A stretch of 52,479 nt of DNA. Origin: a virus. Below, piece by piece: positions 13,906-22,239 of the stretch (its first letter is position 1; every line of letters begins with the position of its first letter). The stretch is taken from the IMG/VR virus record IMGVR_UViG_3300027850_000083, positions 1 through 52,479 of that record. One strand, 5' to 3'. The notes under the pieces are model-generated. The model did not search any database and was not told where the DNA came from. It saw nothing but the letters and a program-made list of their open reading frames with translations. The position numbers and the translations under genes are program-made.

Positions 13906-15210
13906 ATGGCTGCGCTCGACAACTGGCGCGAGTGGGATCCCGACAACAAGGCCGAGCTGCTCCGCCGTCTTCGACACGACTGGAAGTTGTGGGCGCGTGA
14001 CGATCAGCTCCCGCCAACTAACGACGAGTGGCTCGTCTGGATGCTCATGGCCGGGCGTGGATCGGGCAAGACGCGCGCGGGAGCTGAGTACGCACGCGAG
14101 AAAGCGGAGTCGCACCCGAAGTGGCGCGTTGGTGTCATCGCACCAACGCATGGCGACTGCCGTGATATCTGCTTCGAGGGCGAGTCCGGGCTCATGGAGA
14201 TCATCCCACCCGGCAACATCGAGCACTACAACCGATCGAATCTGGAGCTGATCCTGCGCAACGGCAGCCGGTTCAAGGGCTACTCCGCTGAGAAGCCTGA
14301 CCGCCTCCGTGGTCCTCAGCACCATCTGCTGTGGTGCGAGGAAATCGCAAGTTGGCAATTCCCCGAGACGTACGACCAGGCGCAGTTCGGTCTGCGCTTG
14401 GGCGAGCGCCCGCGCACGATCATCACCACTACGCCGCGACCGACGCAGTTCATCAAAGACTTTGTCGAACGCTCCGAAGAGGAACCGAACTATGTCGTCA
14501 TCTCGCGAGCGTCGACGTTCGACAACGCTGAGAACCTCCCGCAATCTCAACTTGACGAGCTGCGTCGTCGATACGCCGACACCTATCTTGGTCAACAAGA
14601 GCTGTATGGCGCACTCATCGACGACATTGAAGGCGCACTTTGGAAGCGAGCGGTGCTCGACGAGACGCGCATCACGCTCGCGCAACAGCCGCAGATGTCG
14701 CGTGTGGTGATCGGTGTCGACCCCGCAGTCACGTCGAACGAGAAGTCAGACGAGACCGGCATCATCGTGTTGGGCAAGGGGGTTGATGGTCAGGGCTACG
14801 TGCTTGGCGACTACTCACTCCGAGGCACACCCGACCAGTGGGCGCGCAAGGTTGTCGAGGCGTATCACGCGCATCGTTGCGACCGCGTCGTCGCCGAGGT
14901 CAACAACGGTGGCGAGATGGTGAAATACACGCTGCGAACGATCGAGTCGTCACTGCCGGTCAAGACCGTCACGGCCACCCGTGGCAAGGCCGTGCGTGCC
15001 GAACCGATCAGTGCGATGTACGAGCAGCGCAAGGTGCATCATGTCGGAATCTTCGGGGCGCTTGAAGATCAGATGTGTAGTTGGATTCCTGGTGAGACAG
15101 TCGGGCGCCGTGTCAAGAGTCCTGACCGCGTTGACGCTCTCGTCTGGGCTGGTCACGAACTTCTTCTCAAGTCTGGCGTGCCCAGCATGGCGGTCGCCCG
15201 ACCCCGATGA
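13906..15210 (+). CDS. terL: Terminase large subunit (ATPase and nuclease)
   Basis: A 434-residue packaging motor. The ATPase has Walker A GRGSGKTR (50-57) and Walker B LLWCEE (141-146) followed by ITTTPRP (173-179) as coupling motif. The RNase H-like nuclease has D272 in VIGVDPAV, E331 in VVAEVNN and D410 in SPDRVDALVW. It docks on the portal, pumps DNA into proheads and cuts concatemers. All key residues are present. It lacks an adjacent recognisable small subunit; candidates are the proteins at 3290 or 15401. Confidence 0.95.
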   Translation: MAALDNWREWDPDNKAELLRRLRHDWKLWARDDQLPPTNDEWLVWMLMAGRGSGKTRAGAEYAREKAESHPKWRVGVIAPTHGDCRDICFEGESGLMEIIPPGNIEHYNRSNLELILRNGSRFKGYSAEKPDRLRGPQHHLLWCEEIASWQFPETYDQAQFGLRLGERPRTIITTTPRPTQFIKDFVERSEEEPNYVVISRASTFDNAENLPQSQLDELRRRYADTYLGQQELYGALIDDIEGALWKRAVLDETRITLAQQPQMSRVVIGVDPAVTSNEKSDETGIIVLGKGVDGQGYVLGDYSLRGTPDQWARKVVEAYHAHRCDRVVAEVNNGGEMVKYTLRTIESSLPVKTVTATRGKAVRAEPISAMYEQRKVHHVGIFGALEDQMCSWIPGETVGRRVKSPDRVDALVWAGHELLLKSGVPSMAVARPR

Positions 15211-15216
15211 TATCGT
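15211..15216 (+). promoter_or_regulatory. -10 box TATCGT after terminase gene
   Basis: TATCGT directly follows the terminase stop codon, and with the upstream bases reads TGATATCGT, an extended -10 box. The GTG at 15226 lies nine bases downstream without a ribosome binding site. TATCGT is also the hexamer used before the capsid protease gene at 29008. Confidence 0.4.
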
Positions 15217-15225
15217 CGCCGCTTC

Positions 15226-15432
15226 GTGGATAGCGAGATCAGCTTCAAGATCAAGGGGCACGCCGGTGCCGGTTGGTGGTGCGAAGAAACCACTGACAAG
15301 GAGCGAGTTCTCCGGGTGATGTCCACGCGCCTGAAAGACCGCACTGGGGCCGGTGAAGTCCTGATCGACGTGCAATGCTCGGAACTTCCTAGCCCGGAAG
15401 GTGATCGTGGCAACGACGCTCAACAAGCGTGA
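15226..15432 (+). CDS. Small hypothetical protein (68 aa)
   Basis: The product starts with a beta-type stretch (SEISFKIKGHAGAGWWCEE) and ends with a polar tail. I recognise no family. The GTG at 15226 is nine bases after a TATCGT box. It overlaps the next gene by about 32 bases. Confidence 0.5.
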   Translation: MDSEISFKIKGHAGAGWWCEETTDKERVLRVMSTRLKDRTGAGEVLIDVQCSELPSPEGDRGNDAQQA

Positions 15433-15595
15433 GACGATCCTCCACACAGCACAACGCTCGAAGTCGGGCGTGGCGTTGGAGGACATGGTCGATCGATGCG
15501 ATGCGTCGTTGACCTACGTGCGCGCGGTGTTGCGTGACGCTGGTTACACGCCGACCGGGAAGCTGCGTTCCGGCAAGATCGTTTGGTCTCGCTGA
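15401..15595 (+). CDS. Small helix-turn-helix-like protein (64 aa)
   Basis: The 64-residue product looks like a winged-helix or helix-turn-helix domain: a first helix (KRETILHTAQRSKSG), then VALEDMVDRCDASLTYVRAVLRDAG, which resembles a recognition helix pair, and a closing beta hairpin (TPTGKLRSGKIVW). It could be a regulator or the DNA-binding part of packaging (small terminase). The start could also be the GTG at 15407. It lies between the terminase and lysin genes. Confidence 0.55.
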   Translation: MIVATTLNKRETILHTAQRSKSGVALEDMVDRCDASLTYVRAVLRDAGYTPTGKLRSGKIVWSR

Positions 15596-15682
15596 CGTAA
15601 CGAACCGTCGACGTACGCCGACGGCTGTCATCGGAGCGTGTGATCACGCCACGTTCCGGATCCCCCCATCAGGAGAAACTGT

Positions 15683-16288
15683 GTGCCGTTTGCTACCCAG
15701 AAGAGTTTCGTTGCCACCTTCATCATCTGCGTAGCGGCGCTCATCGCGATCGCTGCGATGAGCACTACCGCTTCAACAAGAGAGCCTGTTCGAGCACAGC
15801 TCCAGGTTCGCAGTACCCAACCCTGCTCGATCGGTTGTGAGTGGGGGCCAACAGTTGCAGCGTCGTTGCAGCAGAAGCAAGACGTTCGCGATGCTGTGTT
15901 CGCCGCCATCGTTGAACAACAACGACTCGCTGCTGAACAGGCTGCGGCGGAAGAAGAAGCTGCGGCAGAAGCTGCGAAGCGAGCATCCCGCTCGTCGTCC
16001 ACACGATCCACAACGTCATCCACAATGTCATCCACAATGTCATCCACAGAAGGTGGAACGGCGTGCGCGATTCCCGCGTACATCTGTGACCGCGAGTCGG
16101 GTGGTGATCTGACCGTCTACAACCACCAGGGCTCAGGGGCGTCGGGGAAGTACCAGTTCATGCCAAGAACCTGGAACGGCTACGGCGGCTACGCGAACGC
16201 TGCGGATGCTCCCGAGGCAGTGCAGGATGCGAAGGCAACGGAGCTATGGGCCGGTGGAGCAGGTTGCGGCCACTGGTCCGCCTGTTGA
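15683..16288 (+). CDS. Secreted Rpf-like transglycosylase
   Basis: A 201-residue protein. Residues about 8-27 are a hydrophobic signal or membrane anchor. An Ala/Glu/Gln-rich helix, probably coiled coil, spans 70-98, followed by a Ser/Thr repeat linker (100-123). The C-terminal 75 residues match the resuscitation-promoting-factor/lysozyme-like fold: CDRESGGDLTVYN with the catalytic glutamate, GKYQFMPRTWNGYGG, and a final CGHW segment. It should cleave glycan strands of peptidoglycan, either at host lysis or in the virion. The GTG at 15683 has AGGAGA at 15671. Rpf domains are characteristic of Actinobacteria and their phages. Confidence 0.8.
   Translation: MPFATQKSFVATFIICVAALIAIAAMSTTASTREPVRAQLQVRSTQPCSIGCEWGPTVAASLQQKQDVRDAVFAAIVEQQRLAAEQAAAEEEAAAEAAKRASRSSSTRSTTSSTMSSTMSSTEGGTACAIPAYICDRESGGDLTVYNHQGSGASGKYQFMPRTWNGYGGYANAADAPEAVQDAKATELWAGGAGCGHWSAC
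16015..16049 (+). repeat. 12-nt tandem repeat in the Rpf-like gene
   Basis: GTCATCCACAAT is repeated almost three times (16015-16026, 16027-16038, partial 16039-16049), encoding a Ser-Ser-Thr-Met linker. Length variation by slippage would stay in frame and change only the linker. Confidence 0.8.
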
Positions 16289-16300
16289 TCGCGAAACAGG

Positions 16301-16316
16301 CGCGCGGAGCCGCGCG
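16301..16316 (+). terminator. GC-only hairpin before the reductase promoter
   Basis: CGCGCGG and CCGCGCG form an inverted repeat with a minimal loop in the 16289-16376 gap. It lacks a T-tract. It may weakly separate the lysin gene from the ribonucleotide reductase transcript. Confidence 0.35.
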
Positions 16317-16334
16317 CGCGTGAACCCTCAGGTC

Positions 16335-16340
16335 TAGGAT
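16335..16340 (+). promoter_or_regulatory. -10 box TAGGAT for the reductase gene
   Basis: TAGGAT fits TANNNT and is 36 bases before the ATG at 16377. The leader would carry GAAGGGG as ribosome binding site. No B12 riboswitch-sized region is present in the 88-base gap. Confidence 0.45.
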
Positions 16341-16376
16341 CGGCGACACTCCGGTCACAGTCTTGAAGGGGCTCAG

Positions 16377-19022
16377 ATGGCAGATACACACGTTTCCTCC
16401 CCGCTCCGCCGACACTTCTCGGTGAGCGGGGAGGATCCGTACGCGCAGGTTGAGTGGGAGATCAGCACTGCGCAGGTCGGCACGTTCGTGCAGGAGAACG
16501 TGTGCTTTCCGAAGACGTGGTCAGCCGATGCTCGCAACATCGTTGCTCAGAAATACTTCCGGGGAACGCTCGGCACACTGGAGCGTGAGACGTCACTCCA
16601 GCAGGTGATCGAGCGCGTCGTCACGACGATCGTGAAGTGGTCGTTGGCGGACCGCGGCTCCCTCTCCGACCCTCAGATCGAAGATGTGCTCGCTGACGAA
16701 CTGCGCACGCTCATGCTCGATCAGCGCATGGCGTTCAACTCGCCGGTGTGGTTCAACCTCGGTGTTCCCGGTGAGGTGCAACAGGGCAGTGCGTGCTTTA
16801 TCCTCTCCGTTGACGACGACATGGACTCGATCCTGAACTGGATCCACGAAGAGGGCCGGATCTTCAAGCACGGATCCGGTGCTGGTGTGAACCTCTCCAA
16901 GATTCGTGCGAGCAGTGAACACCTCAAGGGCGGAGGCACCGCGAGCGGGCCGGTGAGCTTCATGCGGGGCGCTGACGCGTCGGCCGGGACGATCAAGTCA
17001 GGCGGCAAGACGCGCCGCGCCGCGAAGATGGTCCTGCTCGACGTCGATCACCCCGACGTCGAAGAGTTCATCTGGTGCAAGGCGAAGGAAGAGCGCAAGA
17101 TCCGTGCGCTCGAATCGGCGGGCTTCGACATGGGGCTCAACGGCGAAGATGCTCACTCGGTGCAGTACCAGAACGCCAACAACAGCGTGCGCCTCAGCGA
17201 CTCATTCATGGAGGCAGCAACGGCCGCTGGAGATGCCCCGTGGACGCTCACACCCAGGGTCAACGGTGACAACACCCAGGTCTCAGCGCACGACCTGCTC
17301 CACCAGATCGCTCAGGCAGCCTGGGAATGTGCTGATCCCGGCGTGCAGTTCTCGGGCACGATCAACGGGTGGCACACGCTCAGCGCCCACAGCCCGATCA
17401 ACGGCTCGAACCCGTGCAGCGAGTACCTCTCGATCGACAACTCGGCGTGCAACCTCGCCTCGATCAACCTGCTCAAGTTCCTGCACACCGACTCCACCTT
17501 CGACATCGAAGGTTTCCGCCAGGCTGTGCGGATCACCATCACCGCGATGGATGCGATCGCCGGGAATGCCGACTACCCGACCGAAGCAATCGGCGAGAAC
17601 ACCCGCAAGTTCCGCCAGCTCGGTCTCGGCTACACCAACCTCGGTGCGCTGCTCATGGCCGTCGGCGTGGCGTACGACTCCGACGACGGGCGCGCCATCG
17701 CCGGTGCGATCACCTCGTTGATGTGTGGACAGGCGTATCTCCAGTCGAGCGTGCTCGCAGAACGCACCGAACCGTTCTCGGAGTGGGACAAACACAAGTC
17801 AGCGACAATGGGCGTGCTACACCGACACACCGACGCAGCGAAGCTCGAACACCAGACGCAACGTGCGCGTAACGGAGCTGCTCATCCGCTCATCGCTCCG
17901 GTGTTCCGCGCAGCAGTCGACGACTGGGAGTCAGTCGTCATCGAAGCTGATCGCGTGGGCGTGCGCAACGCTCAAGCGTGCGTGCTTGCTCCCACGGGGA
18001 CGATCTCCTTCTTCATGGACGCAGACACGACTGGCATCGAACCCGAGTTCGCGTTGGTGAAGACGAAGACGCTGGTCGGTGGCGGCACGATCGAGACAGT
18101 CAACCGAGGCATGGTGCAAGCGCTCACGAATCTTGGCTACAACCACATCGAACGAGACACCATCTACGAGTACCTCTCGACCCGTGGCGAGTTGGGCGGG
18201 CTGATCCGAGACGAGCATCGCGAGATCTTCGCCACGTCTGTCGGAGCGGACGCCATCCACTACAGCGCTCACGTCAAGATGCTCGCCGCCGTGCAACCGT
18301 TCCTCTCTGGGGCAGCGAGCAAGACCGTGAACCTCCCCGAAGACGCCACGGTTGCGGACTTCATCGACGTAATCACCACGGCGTGGGAGACCGGCGTCAA
18401 GTGCTTGGCGCTCTACCGAGACAACTCGAAGGCGACCCAGCCTCTCAACATCGGCATCGAGAAGACAACCGCGGTGCTGGCCGAGCCCGCACGCAAGAAG
18501 CTCGAAACTCAGCGTCGGGCGCGCACGTACAGCTTCCATGTTGGCGAGTGCAAGGGCTACATCACGGCGGGAGAGTACGACGACGGCAAGCTCGGTGAGC
18601 TGTTCATCAAGGTGGCGAAGAACGGATCGACGCTCGCCGGGATCATGGACAGCTTTGCTATCAGCGTCAGCCTCGGACTCCAGTACGGAGTTCCGCTCGC
18701 TGCGTACGTCGACAAGTTCATGCACACTCGCTTCGAGCCGATGGGCATGACCAACGACTCCGACGTGCGCATCTCCAGCTCGATCGTCGACTACGTCTTC
18801 CGGCGCCTTGCTCTCGACTACCTCAGCTCCGACGAGCGAGAGACGCTCGGCATCGTCTCGACCGGTGAACAGATTCAGCAGATGGTTGCTCAGGACATCG
18901 AGAGGCCCTCGGCGGCTCAATCACTCGGCGTTGTCTGCACCGAGTGCGGGTCTGGGATCCTCCGCCGTGCAGGTTCGTGCCTCTCATGCGAAAGATGTGG
19001 CGCGAGTACCGGTTGCGGGTGA
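16377..19022 (+). CDS. nrdJ: Adenosylcobalamin-dependent (class II) ribonucleotide reductase
   Basis: An 881-residue class II reductase that makes deoxynucleotides for phage replication using coenzyme B12 and needs no radical-generating partner subunit. C140 (GSACFILSV) and C358 (SACNLASINL) are the redox pair, and N345, C347 and E349 in SNPCSEY are the radical-site residues. APTGTISFFMDADTTGIEP is the phosphate-binding loop. The C-terminus has a cysteine cluster (CTECG, CLSCERCG) typical of the NrdJ zinc-ribbon tail that regenerates the active site. No intein or frameshift is seen. It is inserted between terminase and portal genes and has its own promoter candidate. Confidence 0.93.
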   Translation: MADTHVSSPLRRHFSVSGEDPYAQVEWEISTAQVGTFVQENVCFPKTWSADARNIVAQKYFRGTLGTLERETSLQQVIERVVTTIVKWSLADRGSLSDPQIEDVLADELRTLMLDQRMAFNSPVWFNLGVPGEVQQGSACFILSVDDDMDSILNWIHEEGRIFKHGSGAGVNLSKIRASSEHLKGGGTASGPVSFMRGADASAGTIKSGGKTRRAAKMVLLDVDHPDVEEFIWCKAKEERKIRALESAGFDMGLNGEDAHSVQYQNANNSVRLSDSFMEAATAAGDAPWTLTPRVNGDNTQVSAHDLLHQIAQAAWECADPGVQFSGTINGWHTLSAHSPINGSNPCSEYLSIDNSACNLASINLLKFLHTDSTFDIEGFRQAVRITITAMDAIAGNADYPTEAIGENTRKFRQLGLGYTNLGALLMAVGVAYDSDDGRAIAGAITSLMCGQAYLQSSVLAERTEPFSEWDKHKSATMGVLHRHTDAAKLEHQTQRARNGAAHPLIAPVFRAAVDDWESVVIEADRVGVRNAQACVLAPTGTISFFMDADTTGIEPEFALVKTKTLVGGGTIETVNRGMVQALTNLGYNHIERDTIYEYLSTRGELGGLIRDEHREIFATSVGADAIHYSAHVKMLAAVQPFLSGAASKTVNLPEDATVADFIDVITTAWETGVKCLALYRDNSKATQPLNIGIEKTTAVLAEPARKKLETQRRARTYSFHVGECKGYITAGEYDDGKLGELFIKVAKNGSTLAGIMDSFAISVSLGLQYGVPLAAYVDKFMHTRFEPMGMTNDSDVRISSSIVDYVFRRLALDYLSSDERETLGIVSTGEQIQQMVAQDIERPSAAQSLGVVCTECGSGILRRAGSCLSCERCGASTGCG

Positions 19023-19033
19023 TCGTCCACTGA

Positions 19034-19039
19034 TACCCT
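19034..19039 (+). promoter_or_regulatory. -10 box TACCCT for the WhiB gene
   Basis: TGATACCCT (19031-19039) is an extended -10-like element 40 bases before the whiB-type start. The leader contains GGAGG at 19066-19070. Confidence 0.4.
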
Positions 19040-19078
19040 CCCCGTTCAGGAGGGCGGAGGGGTACGGAGGACGTCCGG

Positions 19079-19429
19079 TTGGACGTGGTGATCAAGGGGG
19101 ACCTGGAGCAGTCTGAGCTGTCCTGGTTCGAGCGAGGTGCGTGTCGTGGCCGCGGCCCTGATAGCTGGTACGTGGTCGATGAGAGCGACCCCGACGAGTC
19201 CCGAGAGACTCCCCAGCGGTACGAGCGCGCCGTCAGCATTTGCGACGTCTGCGTGGTGAAGACAGCGTGCCTCGACTACGCGTTGGAGCACCGGGAGTGC
19301 TGCGGCATGTGGGGCGGGAAGACCCGCTCGCAGCGGTTCTCGATCATTCGTCGACGGCGCAAGGCGGCGAAGAAGGCGGCGAAGATCGAGTTCGCCGAGA
19401 CCGCTCCCGGCGTCTTCGAGATCCGATGA
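19079..19429 (+). CDS. WhiB-family iron-sulfur transcriptional regulator
   Basis: A 116-residue WhiB-like protein. The four cluster ligands are C22, C55, C58 and C64, and GMWGG (76-80) is the family turn. A very basic helix (RRRRKAAKKAAK, 91-102) provides DNA contact. Two more cysteines (74, 75) precede the turn. WhiB proteins occur only in Actinobacteria and their phages and act by binding the primary sigma factor. It may switch host or phage transcription. A TTG at 19079 is chosen because GGAGG lies eight bases upstream; GTG at 19085 or 19088 is an alternative. Confidence 0.88.
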   Translation: MDVVIKGDLEQSELSWFERGACRGRGPDSWYVVDESDPDESRETPQRYERAVSICDVCVVKTACLDYALEHRECCGMWGGKTRSQRFSIIRRRRKAAKKAAKIEFAETAPGVFEIR

Positions 19430-19710
19430 TCGACGGGATCACTTTCGTCGTGCTCGCTCTTGGAGCATTCCGCATCACGCGTCTCATCGTCGTAGACACG
19501 ATCCTCGATGACGCTCGGGAGGCCACAGTCGGTCGGCTTGACCCCGATGGGAAGCTGGCCGAGCTGTTCGGATGCCCGTGGTGCATCGGATTCTGGATCT
19601 GCATCGTCATCGCGATCATCTGGATGTTGGCCCCAATAAACACCGAGCGAGTCATGTTGCCCTTCGCACTGTCGGCCATAGTGGGGCTCGTCGCGACCAA
19701 CTTGGAGTAG
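19426..19710 (+). CDS. DUF1360-like membrane protein
   Basis: A 94-residue membrane protein with LALGAFRITRLIVVDTI at the N-terminus, then GCPWCIGFW in the middle and hydrophobic helices at about 48-64 and 72-92. The combination of FRxTRL, the CxWCxGFW motif and length match DUF1360 proteins common in actinobacterial phages. Function is unknown. The ATG overlaps the WhiB stop (ATGA), so the two are co-translated. Confidence 0.75.
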   Translation: MIDGITFVVLALGAFRITRLIVVDTILDDAREATVGRLDPDGKLAELFGCPWCIGFWICIVIAIIWMLAPINTERVMLPFALSAIVGLVATNLE

Positions 19711-19713
19711 CCC

Positions 19714-22239
19714 GTGGCGTTGAACCCGTTCCGGAGACGAGCTGATCCGTCTCCGCGCGTCATCCGAGCTGCCGCCCAGCAAGTCTCCATCGGGGACTTT
19801 CAACAGGCACAGCAGCTTGCACTGACGCGCCAAGCGTGGCAACCGCGAGCGTGGGGCTACTACCACAGTGTTGGCGAGATCCACTACGCCGCGCAGTTCG
19901 TCGGCAACGCACTCAGCCGCATCCGTCTCGTCGGAGCGGAGATGGAACCGCCGACCAACAAGGAAGACGCTCCCGAGCCCATCCCCACGAAGGACAAGAA
20001 AGTTCAAGAAGCCGTCGACGCATTGCAGTCTGAGCGCGGCGGTCAGTCGTCGTTCATGCGCAACCTTGGGATCAACCTCTTCATCCCCGGCGAAGCGTGG
20101 TTGCTCGGTTACGAGAACGATGACGGCGACACTGTGTGGGAAGTGCTGTCGATCAACGAGCTGATCATCCAGCCCGGCGACTCCAGCGCGTACCGCCGTC
20201 ACACGCCCAACTCTCCACCGATGCCGCTCAACAAGGACGCGTTGCTGATCCGCGTGTGGCAGGAAGATCCGCAGTGGTCGTACCTCGCCGATTCAGCGAT
20301 GCAGACGATCATGGACGAGTGCGAGAAGCTCATCGCACTCACGAAGGCTGACAAGGCGATCTCGCGCTCGCGATTCGCAGGTTCCGGCTTGCTGTTCATC
20401 CCGAACGAGCTGGTGCCTCCGGCTGAGCAGCCCGACGGATCCGGAACCGATGTCGACGCCGCAGAGAACCCGCTCTTCAAGCAGCTCACCGAAGCGATGA
20501 TCGAGCCGCTCAAGAACGAGGGCCACCCGTCGTCGGTCGTCCCCGTGGTGTTGTTCGGCCCGAGCGAGTACGGGGAGAAGATCAAATACTTCTCGTTCGA
20601 GCGCGAGGCCGACAAGGCGAGTGAGCAACGACGTGACGCAGCGATCACGCGCATCGCCACGGCGATCGACCTCCCGCCCGAGATTCTGCTCGGCAAGGGT
20701 GACGTCAACCACTGGACGGCGTGGCAGATTCACGAAGAGACGTTCCAGGCACACCTGGAGCCGCTCGTCCAGATGATCTGCTCGGCGCTCACGCAGGGCT
20801 ACCTCCAACCCGCACTCAAGCGCGCGGGCGTGAAGGATCCCGAGAAGTACGTTGTCTGGTACGACGCTTCCAAGCTGATCGCCCGACCCGACCAATCCGA
20901 AACTTCGCAGCAGCTCCACGCCGTCGGAGCGCTCAAAGCGTCGTCGATGCGACGTGCGAACGGCTTCGACGAAGACGATGAACCCGACGACGAGGAGTAC
21001 GCCAAGCGCGTTGGTCTGTTGCTCCAGGTTCCTGAACTGGCGCTCACCGGCAAGATGCCTGATCCGCCTCCAGCTCCCGAACCCCCGCCTCAGTTCGGCG
21101 GCAAGCCACCCGAAGTCGATGAAGACGGCAATCCTCCCGATCCTGCTGATCAGGAGAAGCCCGCAGAGGGCAAGGCCAGTCCCGGCAACGTCACGAAGGG
21201 GACACCCGACTCGAAGACGCCGGGAGCTGATGCCCCTCCCAGCCCGAACGGCAGCGGCAAACAAGCCAAGAAGGGCACCACGGCAGCAGCCAGCCAGCGC
21301 GGGCACAAAGTCCCGATCGGCCAGCAGCTCGCTCAGCTCGACATCGACCTGATGACGCGCTTGCGCACGCAGATGGACGCCGTGCTCACGGAAGCGCTCA
21401 CGCGCGCTGGCAACCGTGTGCTGAATCGTGCGTCCAAGGACCAGCGGTACAGCGACATCGTCACTGGAGTCCCGAAGGAGAACGTCGCAGGACGACTTGG
21501 TCCGGCGATCGTCGCGTCACTCAACCTCAACGACGATGATCTGCTCAAGGGCAGCTTCACAGCGTTCACGGCTCAGGCAGCGGAGACCTTCAAGGCAGCA
21601 CAGCGGAGGCGTAACGAGCTGATCGCTCGCTACCTTCGAGAGAACGACGAGCGCGACTACGCCGAAGCGGACCAGCTCGACGAGACCTACGCCGAGCGCG
21701 ATCGCACTGCTCGGGACTTCGGGGTCGCTGCGCTTGGGGTCGCTTTGCTCACGCTCGCATCGAAGCGGCTCTACGACCCGCTTGCTGATGCCCCCACAAC
21801 TCAGGGCGAGTTCGATGGTGTGACCGTCCCCGGCGACATGGTTCGTCGCATCATTGAGTCGGCCGGAGGAACGGGATCGGGACTCCACGTCTTGAGTGAC
21901 CAGACACTCACCGAGACAGCAGGCGGCATCGGAACTGGCGCCGTAGCGCGCGACATCCTCGCTGACAACGGAGTGCGGACGGCCAACTACCAATGGGTCT
22001 ACGGACCGGCGATCCGCTCCACGTTCGAGAGCCATGCTGATCTCGACGGCGAAGAGTTCTCCGGGTGGGACGACGAAGCTCTCTCGGTGCAGCCGGGTGA
22101 CGAGTGGCTCGGCGTTGAGTATTACCACCCCGGTGATCACAAGGGCTGTCTCTGTTCGGTCGCCCCCGTGTTCGACGGGATGCTTGCAGACTTCGACACC
22201 CAAGAAGCGATCACGGCCAGCCCCAATGGTCACCGCTAA
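19714..22239 (+). CDS. Portal protein fused to a MuF-like head-morphogenesis domain
   Basis: An 841-residue protein. Residues 1-430 are an HK97/SPP1-type portal (early GYYHSVGEIHYAAQFVGNA, then GEAWLLGY, then a long stem helix near 330-380 containing DLPPEILLGKGDVNHW). A Pro/Gly/Lys-rich linker runs from about 445 to 535. Residues 540-841 are helical and end in the MuF-type signature: ESHADLDGEEF near 775, and HPGDHKGCLCSVAP near 815. The portal forms the dodecameric DNA gate, and MuF proteins are minor head proteins that enter the prohead. GGAG precedes the GTG start. The modular effector-type gene starts 13 bases before its stop. Confidence 0.88.
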   Translation: MALNPFRRRADPSPRVIRAAAQQVSIGDFQQAQQLALTRQAWQPRAWGYYHSVGEIHYAAQFVGNALSRIRLVGAEMEPPTNKEDAPEPIPTKDKKVQEAVDALQSERGGQSSFMRNLGINLFIPGEAWLLGYENDDGDTVWEVLSINELIIQPGDSSAYRRHTPNSPPMPLNKDALLIRVWQEDPQWSYLADSAMQTIMDECEKLIALTKADKAISRSRFAGSGLLFIPNELVPPAEQPDGSGTDVDAAENPLFKQLTEAMIEPLKNEGHPSSVVPVVLFGPSEYGEKIKYFSFEREADKASEQRRDAAITRIATAIDLPPEILLGKGDVNHWTAWQIHEETFQAHLEPLVQMICSALTQGYLQPALKRAGVKDPEKYVVWYDASKLIARPDQSETSQQLHAVGALKASSMRRANGFDEDDEPDDEEYAKRVGLLLQVPELALTGKMPDPPPAPEPPPQFGGKPPEVDEDGNPPDPADQEKPAEGKASPGNVTKGTPDSKTPGADAPPSPNGSGKQAKKGTTAAASQRGHKVPIGQQLAQLDIDLMTRLRTQMDAVLTEALTRAGNRVLNRASKDQRYSDIVTGVPKENVAGRLGPAIVASLNLNDDDLLKGSFTAFTAQAAETFKAAQRRRNELIARYLRENDERDYAEADQLDETYAERDRTARDFGVAALGVALLTLASKRLYDPLADAPTTQGEFDGVTVPGDMVRRIIESAGGTGSGLHVLSDQTLTETAGGIGTGAVARDILADNGVRTANYQWVYGPAIRSTFESHADLDGEEFSGWDDEALSVQPGDEWLGVEYYHPGDHKGCLCSVAPVFDGMLADFDTQEAITASPNGHR

